Assembly (NCBI GenBank): GCA_021835185.1
Contig: JAKBQO010000103.1
Coordinates: forward strand, 1 to 5,697
Length of the DNA stretch: 5,697 nt
Origin: Thermoplasmata archaeon
Lineage (GTDB): Archaea > Thermoplasmatota > Thermoplasmata > Thermoplasmatales > Thermoplasmataceae
Direction of reading: 5' to 3'
Below, piece by piece: positions 5,571 to 5,697 of the stretch. Each line of letters starts with the position of its first letter. The stretch's first letter is position 1. Under the pieces are notes generated by a model, which did not search any database, had not been told where the DNA came from, and worked only from the letters and a program-made list of their open reading frames with translations. Made by a program: the position numbers and the translations under genes.

Positions 5571-5697
5571 ATGCTGTATATATACGGAACTGTTTATAAC
5601 TCCAGAAAACGTGTACTTCAATCTCTGAATTCTATAATAGGCATAAAAATTGAAAAATCTGTTTACATAGTAGATAATTATTCTAGCGATGGCACCT
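5571..5697 (+). CDS. family 2 glycosyltransferase, N-terminus only, cut by window edge
   Basis: The plus strand is open from ATG 5571 to the right edge, giving 42 residues. They show the start of a GT-A fold: strand YIYGTVYNS (3-11), helix RKRVLQSLNSI, then strand VYIVDNYSSDGT (31-42). The VDNxSxDGT motif is the classic nucleotide-sugar binding signature of GT2 enzymes. It is transcribed away from the flippase from a shared promoter region and lacks a Shine-Dalgarno site, so it appears leaderless. A stop lies in frame a few codons upstream, so ATG 5571 is the only plausible start. It is likely a cytoplasmic or membrane-associated sugar transferase of the same glycan cluster. Substrate cannot be judged from this fragment. 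Confidence 0.85.
   Translation, partial: MLYIYGTVYNSRKRVLQSLNSIIGIKIEKSVYIVDNYSSDGT

Noticed and set aside
1..5697. CRISPR array, insertion sequence, tRNA or rRNA gene
   Set aside because: No regularly spaced repeats, transposase motifs, long terminal inverted repeats or structured RNA signatures were seen on either strand.

Overview
The window looks like a piece of chromosome from an acidophilic archaeon of the Thermoplasmatales (Ferroplasma, Acidiplasma or Cuniculiplasma type). This is an inference from several signs: low G+C, frequent ATA isoleucine codons, TATA-like boxes centred about 25-28 bases before start codons with no Shine-Dalgarno site (leaderless genes), a Shine-Dalgarno site only in front of an internal cistron, T-run terminators, and archaeal-style envelope proteins. 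The genus cannot be fixed by reading alone.

Layout from left to right: (1) 1-1090, minus strand, the N-terminal 363 residues of a DUF2079-type polytopic membrane protein that runs off the left edge. (2) 1151-2756, minus strand, a two-gene mercury-detoxification operon. A 76-residue heavy-metal-associated (HMA) protein comes first, followed by a mercuric reductase core (MerA) that overlaps it by 8 bases. (3) 2757-2885, a gap holding the mer promoter, two dyad symmetries and the T-run terminator of the next gene. (4) 2886-3872, minus strand, a family 2 glycosyltransferase. (5) 3962-5506, minus strand, a Wzx/RfbX-type glycan-lipid flippase that appears to start with TTG. (6) 5507-5570, a divergent AT-rich promoter. 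(7) 5571-5697, plus strand, the first 42 residues of a second family 2 glycosyltransferase that leaves the right edge.

How the genes fit together: the flippase and the two glycosyltransferases form a surface-glycan or glycoprotein-glycan assembly cluster. Soluble transferases would build a lipid-linked sugar on the cytoplasmic face and the flippase would turn it over. The DUF2079 protein resembles membrane-embedded GT-C type transferases and could belong to the same theme, but this is inference. The mer pair sits among these genes as a separate functional unit: HMA captures Hg(II) and passes it to MerA for reduction to Hg(0). The usual fused N-terminal HMA domain of MerA is here a separate, translationally linked gene. 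No mercury transporter, regulator or organomercurial lyase lies inside the window.

I see no CRISPR array, transposase, rRNA or tRNA gene, and no convincing undescribed multi-gene system. The most interesting points are the split HMA/MerA arrangement with its Tyr-to-Phe active-site change, the dyads around the mer promoter, and the divergent promoter that serves a leaderless ATG gene on one side and a TTG-started gene on the other.
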